This document shows positions 1-9,500 of a stretch of 26,049 nt of DNA, piece after piece (the stretch's first letter is position 1; the number at the start of each line of letters is the position of its first letter). The DNA is from Pseudomonadota bacterium (GTDB lineage Bacteria > Pseudomonadota > Alphaproteobacteria > Rhizobiales > Xanthobacteraceae). The stretch is taken from the NCBI GenBank assembly GCA_023404705.1, contig JAEYAU010000114.1, positions 1 to 26,049 of the forward strand, read 5' to 3'. The notes under the pieces are model-generated. The model was not told the origin of the DNA, ran no database searches, and saw only the letters and a list, made by a program, of their open reading frames with translations. The translations under genes and the position numbers were made by a program.

Positions 1-228
1 ACGCCGGGCGGTCCGGCCGAAGCCGCCGGGCTGCAACGCGGCGATGTGATCGCGGGCGTCGCGGGCACGCCGGTGCGCACCATGGCGGACTTCTATCGAC
101 GGGTGTGGGCGCGCGGACCCGCGGGGACGTCGGTGCCGGTCGACATCCTGCAGGACGGCGGATTGAAGAGCCTCGCCATCAAGTCGATGAACCGGCTCGA
201 TCACCTCAAGCTGAAGTCGACGTTCTGA
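1..228 (+). CDS. PDZ-domain protein, C-terminal fragment (trypsin-like/HtrA-type protease)
   Basis: The reading frame is open from base 1 and ends with TGA at 226-228, so the 5' part lies outside the window. The 75 visible residues read as the end of a PDZ domain: TPGGPAEAAGLQRGDVI is the usual helix-to-strand segment after the peptide-binding loop, followed by an 'I..V.G.PV....DF' segment and a final strand ending in KLKSTF. In alphaproteobacteria this PDZ type most often closes an S1C (Deg/HtrA-like) serine peptidase, acting on misfolded proteins in the periplasm or at the membrane. The catalytic domain cannot be seen, so protease identity is inferred from the family. It could also be another PDZ protein. 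It runs in the same direction as the adhesin genes but is separated from them by 349 bases with their own promoter-like block. Confidence 0.75.
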   Translation, partial: TPGGPAEAAGLQRGDVIAGVAGTPVRTMADFYRRVWARGPAGTSVPVDILQDGGLKSLAIKSMNRLDHLKLKSTF

Positions 229-492
229 GCGACGCCGGCGGCGCACGGCGGACTCATCTTTCCACAGCCCGGCCTGAACTCGTGGCAACCGCCCCCGTTT
301 GTCGCGTCGGCGGTATCTCTTTGCCTGACCAGGCCTTTTCTTTGGATGCGGAGGCAACTCCCGTGGCGCGAGGCAGACGCGCGGAACATTTTCGCAAGAA
401 TTCGCCACAAGTATTCATCGCTATAGTGGGCAGGCGTTCCCTGTTGTTTTTAACTGAATTCTTCAATCCGCACAGTTTATCGCTACTTTTTA

Positions 493-522
493 TTGACCCG
501 CCCGCAGAGTTACCAATACGTT
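493..522 (+). promoter_or_regulatory. Candidate promoter of first adhesin gene
   Basis: TTGACC (493-498) is a good -35 hexamer. Eighteen bases later TACGTT (517-522) is a weak -10. The same pair, TTGACC-N18-TAGGTT, sits at the same distance before the second adhesin gene, and that conservation is the main support. A TTAC-N7-TTAAC sequence overlaps the -10. The start site is a prediction. Confidence 0.5.
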
Positions 523-525
523 AAC
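510..525 (+). promoter_or_regulatory. CtrA-like box, one mismatch (TTAC-N7-TTAAC)
   Basis: TTAC at 510-513 and TTAAC at 521-525 are separated by seven bases, matching the alphaproteobacterial CtrA consensus TTAA-N7-TTAAC except for the last base of the first half-site. The second adhesin promoter has TTAC-N7-TTAAT at the equivalent place. Overlap with the putative -10 would suit repression; if the real -10 lies further downstream, activation is possible. Confidence 0.4.
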
Positions 526-577
526 CGCACCACGACTTACCGATCCGCCAGCTCGAAAACCGTTCAGGGGAGCCGCG

Positions 578-3500
578 ATGAACGCGCCACTCGTCCTCGC
601 GCAGGTCACGACCAGCCCGCAATCGACGCCGCCGCGCGCCGTGAAGATCACCAAACCGGCGCGCGATGCCGCCGTGACGGTGCAGCTCGATGGGCAGAGT
701 CGGCTCGATCTCAGCGACATCGCGGCCGAGAGCATCACGCTGGTGCGCGTCGGCCAGCAGCTCGTGATCCTGTTCGACAACCAGGCGACGATCACGATCG
801 AGCCGTTCTTCGATGCAAGCGGGCAGCCGCTGGCGGATCTCGCGCTGCAGCTCGGTCCAGACCGGACTGTTGGTGCGCCCGAGTTCGCGGCGCTGTTTCC
901 GATCACGGACGACCAGACGATCCTACCGGCCGCCGGCGAGGGTGGCCCGCGCAATACCGGCAGCCCGTTCGCTACCTTCGCGATCGACAGTTTCTCGGGA
1001 CGGGGCGACGGTCTCGACCTGCTTGGAGGCGAGAGCCTGAACGGCGCCGCCTTCCGCGAGGCGCCGCTGCCCAACGACGTGCCGCGCACCGTCCCTCTCA
1101 CTCTCGCGCTCGACGAGGATGCGATCGACATCGCTGAGCCCAATCTGGAGCGGCCGAACGCCGGGCCGTCGGTGATCACCGGCACGCTGCCAGTCGATTT
1201 CGGCGGCGACGGCATTGGCGATGTGTTCTTCGTACCGGTGAGCGCGCCTCCGGGACTTACGTCGGGTGGTGCACCGGTCAGCTTCAGCCTCTCGGCCGAT
1301 GGCCGCACGCTTACGGCCGCAACCGTGAATGGAGTCGTATTCACGGTCGCGCTCGGGGTGAATGCCGACGCCTCACTCGGCTACACGATGACGCTGTTCG
1401 GGCCGCTCGATCATCCGGGGCACAGCGATCACATCCTCCAGACGGCCGGGCGTGCCCTGGCGGACGTGCTCGCATTCCCGCTGCACTACATGGCGGTCGA
1501 TGCCAATGGCGATGCCGTGGAAGGCGTCTTCACGCTGACCGTGAAGGACGACGTGCCGGTCGCCCGCGACGAAGCCGTCACGGTCGCCGAAGATACCTGG
1601 GTGACGGTCGATCTCGGGGCCAACGATTCAATCGGCGCCGACGGGCCGGCGCGCGAGCGCTATTGGATCGTGGACGGGCCCGATCACGGCGGCTATGTCG
1701 TCAACCTTCACACCGGCGTCCTCAGCTATCGGGCGATCGAGGATTATGTCGGGACCGACTCGATCACGTACGGTTTGATCGACGCCGACGGCGACATCTC
1801 GTTCGCCACCGTATCGTTCACGGTCACGGCCGTGAACGACGCGCCCGTGATCCATGCGCCGGCCACGGTCACGCTGGCCGAGGACACGTTTTTCACGTTC
1901 ACAGGTGCGAACGCGATCACGTTCTCGGACGTGGATGCCGGCGCCGGCTTCCTCGAGCTCACGGTCCGCTGCACCAATGGCGGGCTCTTCGTGAACGGCA
2001 ACGTGCTCGGCACCACCATGACCATCGGCGGGTCGCTCGGCGACCTCAACGCGGTGTTCGACGGGGTGTCTTTCATGCCCAGGGCCGACTATTTCGGATC
2101 GGCGTCGATCGAGCTCACGATCAACGATCTCGGCAATACGGGCAGCGGCGGCCCGCTCGTCACGACCAAGACCATTACGATCGACGTCACGCCGGTGAAC
2201 GACGCCCCGGTGATCCACGCGCCCGCCTCGCTGACGATCATGGAGGACACGCCGTTCACATTCAGCGGCAACAACGCGATCACGGTCTCGGATGTGGATG
2301 CGAACGGCGGCCAAATGAACTTCTTGATTCGTATGACCCATGGCCATTTGACAGTGACGGGCGGGGTCGTCCTCGTTGCTAACGATGATGCGTTGATCCT
2401 CGGGCGGGTTGAGAGCATCAATCAGATCTTCGCGAACGCCGTCTTCACGCCCGATGCCGACTATTCGGGGCCGGCGACCGTCAAACTCGTGGCTTTTGAC
2501 AACGGCAACACGGGCAGCGGCGGCGGACTCACGACTGAGAAGACGATCACGATCGACGTCATGCCGGCAAATGACGCGCCGGTTGCGGTGGGCGACAGCT
2601 TCACGGTCGCCGAAGATGCCCCGTCTCCAGGAATCAAGGGCAACTTGCTCGCCAACGACCGGGACCCTGACGGTGATTCGCTCAGCGTCCTCCTGGTGAG
2701 CCCTCCGACGCATGCGGACCAATTCCTGCTCGTCGCCGACGGCAATTTCTCCTACCTGCCCGCCCCGGATTTCTTCGGCACCGACACTTTCACGTACAGG
2801 CCGTTCGACGGAGTGAGCTACGGCGATCTGGCGACCGTCACCATCAATGTGACGCCGGTGAACGACGCGCCCACCATTCAGGCGCCCACGTCGCTCACGC
2901 TCGCGGAGGACACGCCCTTCACGTTCACGGGAGCGAACGCGATCACGTTCTCGGACGTGGACGCCGGCACCGTGCGCGTCTTCGTGGCCCCGCAACACGG
3001 AACTTTGTTGCTTGGGGACGGCACCTTCCTGTTCGGCGGCGACGCGGTCGGCTACACCAACACGCTCGGCGTGATCAACGCCAATCTCGCGGGCGCGGTG
3101 TTCACGCCGCATCCCAACTACTCAGGGCCGGCCTCGATCGAGCTCACAATCAACGATCTGGGAAACATGGGCAGCGGCGGGCCGCTCGCCGTGACGAAGA
3201 CCATCACGATCGACGTCACGCCGGTGAACGACCCGCCGGTCACTGTGAACGACAGTTTCACGGTCGTGCAGAATACGACGGTCGCGCTCACCGGGAACGT
3301 CCTTACCAACGACACGGATCCCGAGGGCTCTGCCCTGTCCGCGAGGATCGTCGACGTGCCGGCCCACGGGGCGTTCGGCTTCTCACCCACGGGCGACTTC
3401 AGCTACACACCGCTTCCGAACTTCTTCGGCATCGATACCTTCACGTATCGGGCGAACGACGGCACCCTGCTCGGCAATCTCGCGACCGTCACCATCACGG

Positions 3501-6259
3501 TGACGCCGGTGAACCGTGCGCCGGTCGCGGTGAACGATCCCGTCACGGCGCAGGAGGACACGCCGCTCACGATCCCGGTGAGCGGCCTGCTCGCCAACGA
3601 CTTCGATCCGGACGGCGATCCGCTGCGCTTCTTCGCCTCGCTCGGCACTCCATCGCACGGGAGTATCGCGGTCAACAGCAGCGGCGATCTCGTCTATACG
3701 CCGAACGCCGACTTCAACGGCACCGACAGCTTCACCTATGCGGTGGACGACGGGACCGTTCCGAGCAACCTCGCGACCGTCACCATCACGGTGGCTCCCG
3801 GCAACGATCCGCCGGTCGCGCACGACGATGTCTACACGACGGCGGAGGACGGCACCCTCACGATCGGGGCCGCGAACGGTGTGGTGGCGAACGACACGGA
3901 CATCGACGGCGATGTGCTGGGCGTCGCCCCGCTTCATACGCTGCCGGCGCATGGATCGTTGTCGCTCAATGCAGACGGTTCTTTCACCTATGTCCCGGAT
4001 GCCGATTTCAACGGCACCGACAGCTTCAGGTATCGGGTGAACGACGGCACCGTGGACGGCAATTTCGCGACCGTCACGATCAACGTGACGCCGGTGAACG
4101 ACGCGCCGGTGGCGCGCGACGATGTCTTCACGGTGGAGGAGGAGGGAACGATCCCGGCCTTCGCCAACGTGCTCGAGAACGACAGCGATCCGGAGGGGGA
4201 CGCGTTCACGGCCTTGCTGGTCAGCGGTCCGTCGCATGCGGCGAGCTTCACGTTCCTGGCGAACGGGAGCTTCGTCTACACGCCGGTCGCGGACTTCTTC
4301 GGCACCGACAGCTTCACCTACCGCGCGAGCGACAGTGCCGCGGACGGCAACGTCGCCACGGTCAACCTCGTGGTCACGCCCGTGAACGACGCGCCCGTCG
4401 CGGTGGACGACGCCTATACGGCGGCCGGGAACCGCACCCTCACGGTCGCGGGACCCGGCGTGCTCGGCAACGATATCGATGCCGACAACGACGCGCTGAG
4501 CGCCATGCTGGTCGGCGGCCCGGCCCATGCGGCGAGCTTCACGTTCGCGGCAGACGGCAGCTTCAGCTACACGCCGGTCGCCGGCTTCCTGGGCAGCGAC
4601 AGCTTCACCTATCTGGTCGCCGACGGCAGCGTGGGCGGCAATGTCGCGACCGTCACGATCGACGTCGCGGAGGCGAACGATCCGCCCGAGATCCACGGGC
4701 CGCTCGAGATCGTGACTGTCGCGGAGGACGCACCGCTTGCGCTGACCGAAGCGAACAGGATCTGGATCACGGATCCGGATGCCGGCAACGATACGCTGCA
4801 GTACACGCTGCGTGTGCTCAACGGGTCGCTGACGTCGATCCTCTCCTCGCCCTTCCAGCCGGCGGTCAGCTTTCTTCCCGGCATCACCTATACGGGTCTG
4901 GTCTCGCAGCTTGTGAACTTCGACAATTCGATCTCGAGCGGCTTGAACTTCGACAGCTTCTTCTTCAAGGGGGCCGAAAACTTCTTCGGACAGGCCGGCA
5001 TCGAGCTCACGATCAACGACCTCGGCCACCATGGCGCCGGCGGCGTGCAGGTCGCGAGCCGCACGATCGTCATCGACGTCACTCCCTCGAACGACCCGCC
5101 GGCTGCGGTCAACGACAGCTACTCGATCGCCGAGGAGGGCACGCTCGCGGTTGCGGCGGGCGCGGGCGTGCTGACGAACGACACCGACATCGAGCATAGC
5201 CCGTTGACCGCGGTGCTGGTCAGCGGCCCCGCGCACGCTGCGAGCTTCACGCTCAACGCGGACGGAACCTTCAGCTACACGCCGGCCGCCGATTTCGCCG
5301 GCACCGACGTGTTCTCATATCGCGCCAATGACGGCACGGCGAACGGCAACGTGGCAAGCGTCCAGATCGAAGTGACGCCGGTGAACGATGCGCCCGAGAT
5401 CCATGCGCCGGCCTCGGTCACCGCCGTCGAGGCGACGCCGTTCTCCTTCACGGGGATGAACCTGATCTCGATCACGGATCCGGATGCGGGCAGTGAGAGT
5501 GTGACGGTTCGATTGCTCACCTTTGACGGCACGCTTTCGGCGCCCGGCACCCTTATCCCGATTCCGGCCGGCATGCCCATGCAGCTGACCGGCTCCCTCA
5601 CCGACGTGAACTTCCAGCTCAGCTTCCTGACCTTCACGCCGAATGCCAACTTCACGGGTCCGGCCACCATCGAGATCACGGCCGACGACAAGGGCCACAC
5701 CGGCGTCGGCGGATCACTCACCGACGCCGCAACCGTCACGGTCGACGTCACGCCGGCCGGCGAGGCGCAGCTCGCGATGGAGGCTTCCTTGACGGAAACG
5801 GAAGCGGGCCGCCTCGTACTCGGTGGCATCGGCGACGACCTGCTGGTCGGCGGGGATGGCGACGACATCCTGATCGGCGACCTCGGCGACGACACGCTCC
5901 AGGGCGGGGGCGGCGCGGACACGTTCGGCTGGCGTGCCGGCGACCTGCCGGGGCTGGATCGCATCCTCGATTTCGAGAGCGGCGCGGAGGGCGACATGAT
6001 CGATCTGTCTGGCCTGCTCGCCGGCCTCGGCGGCGACAAGGCCGATCACGTGCGCTTCGAGGATCAGGACGGCCTTACGCGTCTCGCCTCCGCGAGCGGC
6101 GGCTCGGCGCTCGGCGAGGGAGATCTGACGTTGCAGGTGGACCTCGGGTCCGGCTGGACCAATGTCGCGATCCTCGTCGACACTGGCGGCAATCTGACGG
6201 GCGGCAATGACGTCATCCGCATGCTGCTCGACACCGCGCAGCAGAACGTCACCGTCTGA
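578..6259 (+). CDS. Giant type I-secreted RTX adhesin with 13 cadherin-like modules
   Basis: The 1893-residue protein is predicted to be a cell-surface or secreted adhesin exported by a type I system (ABC protein, HlyD-like and TolC-like partners, none encoded here). It has no Sec signal peptide, as expected. Order: conserved N-terminal domain (residues about 20-130) with a PAAG motif at 117-120; a T1SS-143/DUF5801-like domain (about 200-325) with LTSGG and a DHPG motif; 13 modules (324-1727) beginning with variants of VNDAP, eight of the short 'ED....ANDxDxDGD' type and five longer ones containing LTINDLG; RTX calcium-binding nonapeptides such as GGDGDDILIG (about 1747-1783); and a C-terminal secretion domain ending RMLLDTAQQNVTV. 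The ATG at 578 follows AGGGGAG at 566-572. The antisense frames are shadows. A tandem paralogue starts 273 bases downstream. The ligand is unknown. Confidence 0.93.
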   Translation: MNAPLVLAQVTTSPQSTPPRAVKITKPARDAAVTVQLDGQSRLDLSDIAAESITLVRVGQQLVILFDNQATITIEPFFDASGQPLADLALQLGPDRTVGAPEFAALFPITDDQTILPAAGEGGPRNTGSPFATFAIDSFSGRGDGLDLLGGESLNGAAFREAPLPNDVPRTVPLTLALDEDAIDIAEPNLERPNAGPSVITGTLPVDFGGDGIGDVFFVPVSAPPGLTSGGAPVSFSLSADGRTLTAATVNGVVFTVALGVNADASLGYTMTLFGPLDHPGHSDHILQTAGRALADVLAFPLHYMAVDANGDAVEGVFTLTVKDDVPVARDEAVTVAEDTWVTVDLGANDSIGADGPARERYWIVDGPDHGGYVVNLHTGVLSYRAIEDYVGTDSITYGLIDADGDISFATVSFTVTAVNDAPVIHAPATVTLAEDTFFTFTGANAITFSDVDAGAGFLELTVRCTNGGLFVNGNVLGTTMTIGGSLGDLNAVFDGVSFMPRADYFGSASIELTINDLGNTGSGGPLVTTKTITIDVTPVNDAPVIHAPASLTIMEDTPFTFSGNNAITVSDVDANGGQMNFLIRMTHGHLTVTGGVVLVANDDALILGRVESINQIFANAVFTPDADYSGPATVKLVAFDNGNTGSGGGLTTEKTITIDVMPANDAPVAVGDSFTVAEDAPSPGIKGNLLANDRDPDGDSLSVLLVSPPTHADQFLLVADGNFSYLPAPDFFGTDTFTYRPFDGVSYGDLATVTINVTPVNDAPTIQAPTSLTLAEDTPFTFTGANAITFSDVDAGTVRVFVAPQHGTLLLGDGTFLFGGDAVGYTNTLGVINANLAGAVFTPHPNYSGPASIELTINDLGNMGSGGPLAVTKTITIDVTPVNDPPVTVNDSFTVVQNTTVALTGNVLTNDTDPEGSALSARIVDVPAHGAFGFSPTGDFSYTPLPNFFGIDTFTYRANDGTLLGNLATVTITVTPVNRAPVAVNDPVTAQEDTPLTIPVSGLLANDFDPDGDPLRFFASLGTPSHGSIAVNSSGDLVYTPNADFNGTDSFTYAVDDGTVPSNLATVTITVAPGNDPPVAHDDVYTTAEDGTLTIGAANGVVANDTDIDGDVLGVAPLHTLPAHGSLSLNADGSFTYVPDADFNGTDSFRYRVNDGTVDGNFATVTINVTPVNDAPVARDDVFTVEEEGTIPAFANVLENDSDPEGDAFTALLVSGPSHAASFTFLANGSFVYTPVADFFGTDSFTYRASDSAADGNVATVNLVVTPVNDAPVAVDDAYTAAGNRTLTVAGPGVLGNDIDADNDALSAMLVGGPAHAASFTFAADGSFSYTPVAGFLGSDSFTYLVADGSVGGNVATVTIDVAEANDPPEIHGPLEIVTVAEDAPLALTEANRIWITDPDAGNDTLQYTLRVLNGSLTSILSSPFQPAVSFLPGITYTGLVSQLVNFDNSISSGLNFDSFFFKGAENFFGQAGIELTINDLGHHGAGGVQVASRTIVIDVTPSNDPPAAVNDSYSIAEEGTLAVAAGAGVLTNDTDIEHSPLTAVLVSGPAHAASFTLNADGTFSYTPAADFAGTDVFSYRANDGTANGNVASVQIEVTPVNDAPEIHAPASVTAVEATPFSFTGMNLISITDPDAGSESVTVRLLTFDGTLSAPGTLIPIPAGMPMQLTGSLTDVNFQLSFLTFTPNANFTGPATIEITADDKGHTGVGGSLTDAATVTVDVTPAGEAQLAMEASLTETEAGRLVLGGIGDDLLVGGDGDDILIGDLGDDTLQGGGGADTFGWRAGDLPGLDRILDFESGAEGDMIDLSGLLAGLGGDKADHVRFEDQDGLTRLASASGGSALGEGDLTLQVDLGSGWTNVAILVDTGGNLTGGNDVIRMLLDTAQQNVTV
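1547..5760 (+). repeat. Tandem cadherin-like module array (13 units)
   Basis: Thirteen coding repeats of roughly 90-150 residues are joined by linkers of the form V(N)DAP. By eye the order is A B B A B A A A A A B A B. A is the short Big_9/cadherin-like type, with ANDxDxDGD and DGxFxYTP motifs. B begins with IHAP-type linkers and usually carries LTINDLG. Two B units (starting near 1832 and 2858) are about 90 percent identical over 63 bases, suggesting recent duplication or conversion. Boundaries are approximate. Confidence 0.8.
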
Positions 6260-6449
6260 CGCGCCATTCGCGGCCTATAGGAATTCTTCCAACCGGGGTC
6301 GGACGCGGAGGCAACTCGGCGTGCCGATTACTGGACACCGGGGCAATTCTCGAAGCATTCGCGTACAGTATTCCTAGTCAAAAATCGGCCGTATCGGGCC
6401 AAGTTCTTAACCTACAACTATCGTTTCGTAAGTTCTTCCGCCATTTTTA

Positions 6450-6479
6450 TTGACCGGCGGCCAAGGTTACTCATAGGTT
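6450..6479 (+). promoter_or_regulatory. Candidate promoter of second adhesin gene
   Basis: TTGACC (6450-6455), an 18-base spacer and TAGGTT (6474-6479) repeat the arrangement seen before the first adhesin gene. The start codon lies 78 bases from the hexamer's end here and 80 bases in the first copy. The weak -10 is a caution. Confidence 0.5.
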
Positions 6480-6482
6480 AAT
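6467..6482 (+). promoter_or_regulatory. CtrA-like box, one mismatch (TTAC-N7-TTAAT)
   Basis: TTAC (6467-6470) and TTAA (6478-6481) are seven bases apart, as at the first adhesin promoter. The half-sites are kept while the bases between them differ, which is what a protein-binding site would show. CtrA is the best-known alphaproteobacterial regulator with this spacing; assignment to it is inference. Confidence 0.4.
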
Positions 6483-6532
6483 CGGCGGCAGGGCTGAGGG
6501 AGCACTCAGCACACGATTGCAGGGAGCCGCGG

Positions 6533-9500
6533 ATGAACCCCCCATTCGTCCTCGCGCAGGCAAATGGTCCGGTTTCGCCCCGGACGGTCAGCATCACCAA
6601 GCCGGCCGCCGGCGCTGCCGTATCGGTTCGTCTCGATGGCACGAGCCGGCTCGATCTCAGCGCGATCACGGCCGAGCAGATCACGCTCGTGCGCGTCGGC
6701 GATCAGCTGGTCATCCTGTTCGACAACCAGGCCACCGTCACGATCGCACCGTTCTTCGATGCGAGCGGCCAGCCGCTGCCCGATCTCGCGCTGCAGCTCG
6801 GGCCGGACCGCACCGTCGGCGCGCTCGAGTTCGCGACGCTGTTTCCGATCACGGACGACCCGGCCATCCTGCCGGCGGCCGGCGAGGGCGCGCGCAACAC
6901 CGGCGGCCCGTTCGGGACGTTCTCGATCGAGGCGCTGAGCGGGCGGAACGGGCTCGACCTGCTGAACGGTGAAACGCTCGGCGGAGTCGCCTTCGGCACG
7001 GCGCCGCCTCCCAACGATTTTCCGCAGGCGTCGGACCTGACGCTCGCTCTCGATGACGACGCCATCAATGTGAGCGAAGGCAATGCGGGCGGGCCGGGCG
7101 ATGAGTCCGGGCCGGCGACGGTCAGCGGCATCTTGCCGGTTGTGTTCGGCCGCGACGGCGCCGGCGGTGTGTTCTTCGCGCCCGTGAGCGCGCCGGCGGG
7201 ACTGACCTCCGGCGGCGAGACGGTCTCGTTCGCGCTCTCGGCCGATGGCCGCACGATCACGGCCGCGACGGCCAGCGGCGTCGTGTTCACGGTCACGCTG
7301 ACGCTCAATGCGGACGCGTCGGTCGGCTATACGGTGACCCTGTTCCGGCCGCTCGATCATCCGGGTCACGACGATCCCGCGACCGTCGCGCTCGAACGCG
7401 CCTTCGAGGACAACATCGCGCTCGCCTTCCCGATCACGGTGCTCGACCAGAACGGCGACAGCGTCACGGCATCGCTGGTGCTCGACATCGACGACGACTC
7501 ACCCGTGATCAACCTGGCGAATGTCGAGAACCGCACGGTCGACGAGGAGGGCCTGCGCGGCGGCAATCCGGGCGACAGCTATGCGAGCGGCGATGCGCCC
7601 GGCGAGGTGCTGTCGGTCACGGGCGCGCTCGGCATCTCCTGGGGCGCGGACCGTGGCAATGCCGTGGCCAACGGCGGCGTCAGCGGCGCGCCCGTGAACG
7701 GGGATCGCGCGGTCGTGTTCTCGTCGGCAGGCGACCGGCTTCTGACGCTCGCCGAGGCGGCCGCGATCATCAGCGTCATCGGCAGCGGCGGACCGCTCGA
7801 CCTGTCGTTGTTGACGTCCGGCGCCAGCCCGCTCGCCTTCACGCTATCGGGCAATGGCACTGTCCTGACCGCGAGCACTGGGCAGGGCGCGCCCGTCTTC
7901 ACGGTAACGCTGTCCGACGTCGGCAATGCGGGCTCTTACGGCTTCGTGCTGCAGGCGCCGATCCAGCATCCGGGCCTCGACCGCGAGGACGATCTCGCCT
8001 TCGCGTTCCGCTATACGGCGATCGACTCCGATGGCGATGCGGTGGACGGCGCCTTCACGGTGACCGTCAAGGACGATGCGCCGGTCGGCGGCGCCGATGC
8101 CTTCTCGGGCTTCGAGGACACACTGCTCGCGGGGAGCGTCGGCGGCAATGACAGTCCCGGCGCCGACGGCCCGTCGCCCTTGCTCTACCGTCTGCTGAGC
8201 GGGCCCGCCCACGGGCAGCTGAGCTTCGATCTCCTCAATGGCAGCTTCACCTATACGCCGGACCTGAACTTCAACGGCGCGGACGGCTTCACCTATAGCC
8301 TGGTCGACCGCGACGGGGATGTCTCGGCGCCGGTCACGGTCAGCCTCGACATTGCGGCCGTGAACGACGCGCCGGAGATCCACGCGCCGGTATCGATCGT
8401 GACCGACGAGGACGTCCCTTACGTCTTCAACAGCACGATTCTGTTCGCGGACGTGGACGCGGGCAACGCGCAGCTGCGCGTGACGGTGAATTTCACCAAT
8501 GGCGTGCTGACCTTCCCGTCCACCGGCGGCACCTATTTCGCCGGAATTCCGCTCTCGATCGACGGGACGCTGGCCCAGCTCAACACGTTGTTCGCCGACC
8601 TGACCTATACGCCGGATCCGAATTACTTCGGCAGCGCCACGATCGCGCTGACCATCGACGACTTCGGCAACACGGGCATCGGCGGCGCGCTGACCGACTC
8701 CTGGACGGTCAACATCCTCATCAACCCGGTGAACGATCTGCCGGTCGCGGGCGACAATACGTTCACGGTCGCGGAGGACACGCCGCTCGTGTCGCTGGCG
8801 AGCGTGCTCGCCGACGACACCGACGTGGAGAACGATCCGCTCACCGCCGTGCTGGTGAGCGGGCCGGCGCATGCGGCGAGCTTCACGCTCAATGCCGACG
8901 GCACCTTCTCGTACACGCCCGCCGCCAATTTCTTCGGCACCGACAGCTTCACGTATCGCGCCTTTGACGGTACCGCTGAAAGCAACATTGCGACCGTGGC
9001 GATCACGGTGACGCCGGTGAACGACGCGCCCGCCGCGGGCGACGACGCCTTCGACACCGATGAGGACACGACGCTCGCCCCGGCGGTCAGCGTTCTCGCT
9101 GACGACACCGACGTGGACAACGATCCTCTCACGGCCGTGCTGCTGAGCAGCCCGACGCACGCAGCGAGCTTCACGTTCAACCCCGACGGCACCTTCGTCT
9201 ACACGCCCGTCGCCAATTTCTTCGGCACCGACAGCTTCACGTACCAGGCGAGCGACGGCCAGGACGTCAGCAACGTGGCCGTCGTGACGATCACGGTCAG
9301 GCCTCAGAACGATCCGCCGGTCGGTGTAGACGACACGTACGACGTCGGGGAGGATACTCAGCTTCGGGTCAGCCCCTTCGCGGGGGTGGCACGCAACGAT
9401 ACGGACGCCGACAATGACGTGATCCACGTGACGTTGGTGAGCGGTCCGACTCACGCGGCGAGCTTCACGCTCGGAGAGTTCGGCGACTTCACCTACGTTC

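Larger units (their letters stand above)
229..577 (+). other. Intergenic region upstream of first adhesin gene
   Basis: No gene is supported in these 349 bases. The first half is GC-rich and featureless; no clear terminator for the PDZ gene was found. From about 340 the base composition drops, and the stretch shares colinear blocks with the region before the second adhesin gene. These are a 13-base block GCGGAGGCAACTC (348-360), AGTATTC (410-416), an 11-base block TTTTTATTGAC (487-497), GTTAC-N6-GTTAA (509-524) and the ribosome-binding region. The start-to-block distances match within two bases in the two copies, so this looks like a long duplicated regulatory region. Confidence 0.7.
6260..6532 (+). 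other. Intergenic region between the two adhesin genes
   Basis: These 273 bases contain no gene. They hold the diverged second copy of the adhesin upstream region: GCGGAGGCAACTC at 6305-6317, AGTATTC at 6367-6373, a TTAACC half-site at 6407-6412, TTTTTATTGAC at 6444-6454 and GTTAC-N6-GTTAA at 6466-6481. No intrinsic terminator for the first adhesin gene is visible, so read-through from it is possible. Confidence 0.7.

Noticed and set aside
1628..5236. Long minus-strand open frames opposite the first adhesin
   Set aside because: They are Arg/His/Val-rich frames created by the GC-biased codons of the repetitive plus-strand gene, which shows clear domain motifs throughout. No family motif or ribosome-binding site supports the antisense reading.
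1547..5760. CRISPR-like or non-coding tandem repeats
   Set aside because: The repeats keep one reading frame, vary at third positions and encode cadherin-like modules; there are no short identical repeats with unique spacers.
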